NCBI GenBank assembly: GCA_015227615.1
Contig: JAALGZ010000027.1
Span: 248,001-312,000 of the forward strand
DNA length: 64,000 nt
DNA from: Labyrinthula sp. Ha
Taxonomy: Eukaryota; Sar; Bigyra; Labyrinthulida; Labyrinthulaceae
Reading direction: 5' to 3'
Shown here: positions 62,523 to 64,000 of the stretch, in pieces
How the letters are laid out: the number at the start of each line of letters is the position of its first letter
Position numbering within the stretch: position 1 is the stretch's first letter
The notes under the pieces: generated by a model
The model's database searches: none
The model's input: the letters and a program-made list of their open reading frames with translations, nothing else
Told to the model about the DNA's origin: nothing
Made by a program: the position numbers and the translations under genes

Positions 62523-62762
62523 ATGAGACAGAGACAAGGATACTCGCAAGTAAATAATTTCAGACCTGGAGAGAATGTACTGGATGATTCTCCTGGTGAA
62601 GGTTATGTCTATGAGGAGAAAGACGATCGTGATGCAGCACAGAGAGTAATTGGAAATATTATTTTGTTTCTTGTTCTGTGCTTAATTGTTGCATTTATTG
62701 TCCTCTTTGGGACATTTATCGTTCACCAATCACATCGATACATTTCCAAATGGTTTAATTAA
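62523..62762 (+). CDS. Small membrane protein ORF, 79 residues (or exon 2)
   Basis: Starts one base after the preceding stop. A polar, acidic N-terminal part (VLDDSPGEGYVYEEKDDRD) precedes one membrane helix (about 43-68: VIGNIILFLVLCLIVAFIVL) and a short basic tail. Either this is a separately translated second cistron, which is unusual for a eukaryote, or it is the second exon of one gene with the ORF upstream. The candidate intron ends CAG rather than the TAG seen elsewhere, so I leave both possible. Confidence 0.5.
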   Translation: MRQRQGYSQVNNFRPGENVLDDSPGEGYVYEEKDDRDAAQRVIGNIILFLVLCLIVAFIVLFGTFIVHQSHRYISKWFN

Positions 62763-62947
62763 AACATGGAGATATGTAGAGATGTGATAGGAGAGTTATT
62801 TAGTTTGATAGATAAGGTTAACTTTATGGCTTTTTAACGCTTTCTTTGTATTTTTGTATTGTCTTTTCTGGACAAAGGCTGCTTGAGGGGAATTTGCCCA
62901 AAATGTGGGCATTTGGAAACTATCTAAAAAGGACTTAAACCATAGAA

Positions 62948-64000
62948 ATGAACAAAGTAGAGAAAGAAAGGAATCTTGCATTGGAGTTATTTGGGCAGAT
63001 AGAGAATGTTGACGAAGTAAAGAAAAAGAGTGTACTCCAGAATTCAGAATCCTATGTTACTGAAGGTGAATATTCTAGTGAAAGTGAGCCTGAGGAAGAT
63101 AACACAGACTTGTTTGTCATTGACAAGAAGAAAGAAGACGCTTCTAATGTTGTTGAAGAGATAAAGCCCACTTTTCATCATCAACATCATATTCCTAATA
63201 CTTCAGTTAAAGAGAAATCTTTGTGGCATGATTCTGATGATGAGCAAGAAAACGTCGACTTAAACTCTTCTAAAGAATTACAAAATCTAAAAGTGAGCCA
63301 TGCAGAGAGATACATTTCTGGTGCAGAGTTTAATAAAAGACTTCGTGATAAATCCAAGGGAGTTAAACAAGTCTTTTCTTCATCTCATTTTTCAAAGAAA
63401 AGAAAACTTCAACCAAGAAATAAACTTACAAGACTACTTCAAACGACGGATGCTCTGTTTGACAAAGAGAACCAAGTAGCACACAAAGTCAAATATGAAG
63501 TTTATTCTCAGCTCAATATAAAATTTGCAAGTTCTATTTCTTTTAACTCAAATGGTTTACTCGCGGCAATATACGATAATAAGCAGCTTTCTTTTTACAA
63601 GAACATTTGCGACAAGAACTCTTTCATTGACTATGCAAATAATAAAATCCTTACTAAAGAACTCCCCTTTGCTGTTTCTCACTGTGTTTTTGTAAATGAA
63701 AATATTCTCATTGGAATAAATTATTATGGATTTAAATTTGTAAAATATGATTTGAGATCTGATTCACTCACAGTGCATCCAAAGATCTTTGGACACCAGA
63801 AGAGTAAAGATACCAAGTACTTGAAGATTATTCCGAATGAAACTTCATGGGACAAATTCTGCATAATTACAAACTCTGAAATAGTAGTTTGCGAAAACGC
63901 TATTTTAAGAAGCTCTGGTAGTATCCCACAAAAAGCTGTGCACGTAACGTTTGGTAGTCAAATTATTTTTTATTTATGCTTTAGTTGGTGCAGACAAACT
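62948..64000 (+). CDS. UTP18: U3 snoRNP component UTP18-like, N-terminal part
   Basis: ATG at 62948 opens a frame that runs to the window edge, so the gene is incomplete here. An acidic, Ser-rich N-terminus leads to SLWHDSDDEQENVDL and RYISGAEFNKRLRDKSKG, the W-D-S-D-D and ISGxEYxxRLR signature of UTP18. NKLTRLLQTTDALFD follows, and then the first WD40-like blades (FASSISFNSNGLLAAIYDNK, LSFYKN). UTP18 is a WD40 subunit of the small-subunit processome that acts in the nucleolus in 18S rRNA maturation. A 31-nt intron (63954-63984) fits near the end: splicing turns the last residues into HVTF-VGADKL, as expected for a WD blade. Confidence 0.82.
   Translation, partial: MNKVEKERNLALELFGQIENVDEVKKKSVLQNSESYVTEGEYSSESEPEEDNTDLFVIDKKKEDASNVVEEIKPTFHHQHHIPNTSVKEKSLWHDSDDEQENVDLNSSKELQNLKVSHAERYISGAEFNKRLRDKSKGVKQVFSSSHFSKKRKLQPRNKLTRLLQTTDALFDKENQVAHKVKYEVYSQLNIKFASSISFNSNGLLAAIYDNKQLSFYKNICDKNSFIDYANNKILTKELPFAVSHCVFVNENILIGINYYGFKFVKYDLRSDSLTVHPKIFGHQKSKDTKYLKIIPNETSWDKFCIITNSEIVVCENAILRSSGSIPQKAVHVTFGSQIIFYLCFSWCRQT
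63954..63984 (+). other. Probable spliceosomal intron, 31 nt
   Basis: Begins GTAGTC and ends GCTTTAG, with a T-rich body. Both spliced and unspliced frames are open to the window edge, so the call rests on signal match and on the better WD40 sequence after splicing. A donor 3 nt further in (28 nt) keeps the same frame. Confidence 0.6.

Noticed and set aside
1-64000. CRISPR arrays, bacterial operons, rRNA genes, telomeric repeats
   Set aside because: No regularly spaced direct repeats, ribosomal RNA cores or telomere-like arrays were seen; the window is clearly eukaryotic.

Overview
The window is nuclear DNA of a eukaryote, most likely a protist. It carries two full myosin heavy chains, an eIF3h-like translation factor, the start of a UTP18-like ribosome-biogenesis gene and an armadillo-repeat gene. 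Transposable elements of eukaryotic types (hAT, Mutator-like, APE-type non-LTR) lie between them. The standard genetic code fits: the two myosins run 1,465 and 1,403 codons with no internal TAA, TAG or TGA, and the eIF3h reading frame ends on TAA at about the length usual for the family. I cannot place the lineage from the sequence alone. The most distinctive trait is a set of ultrashort spliceosomal introns (27-32 nt, five of seven being 29 nt or within 2 nt of it) that begin GTA and end TAG. They were found by restoring reading frame in four unrelated genes.

Layout: 1-2.7 kb has no gene seen. 2.69-4.87 kb is a hAT DNA transposon with a perfect 8-bp target duplication and a lightly damaged transposase. 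7.0-10.0 kb (minus) is a decayed APE-type non-LTR retrotransposon. 10.1-14.3 kb is a compact island of four genes (armadillo protein, coiled-coil protein, eIF3h, and an unknown 194-residue protein) with tail-to-tail gaps of 55 and 87 bp and a 145-bp head-to-head gap. 14.3-19.8 kb is gene-poor and holds a possible non-autonomous element. 19.8-21.6 kb holds two unknown genes, tail to tail. 22.8-24.8 kb (minus) holds Mutator-like transposase debris. 24.8-31 kb is an AT-rich desert. 31.0-35.4 kb is myosin 1 (minus). 38.7-41 kb is a second decayed non-LTR element (plus), of the same clade as the first. 41-52 kb is a desert. 52.0-56.2 kb is myosin 2 (minus). 56.2-62.2 kb is a desert. 62.3-64 kb holds two adjacent small membrane ORFs and the start of UTP18.

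Functionally, the identifiable host genes are housekeeping (translation initiation, small-subunit rRNA processing) and cytoskeletal (a pair of paralogous, unusually built myosins about 17 kb apart in the same orientation). The genes sit in small, tightly packed islands separated by long AT-rich stretches where only transposon debris is recognisable.
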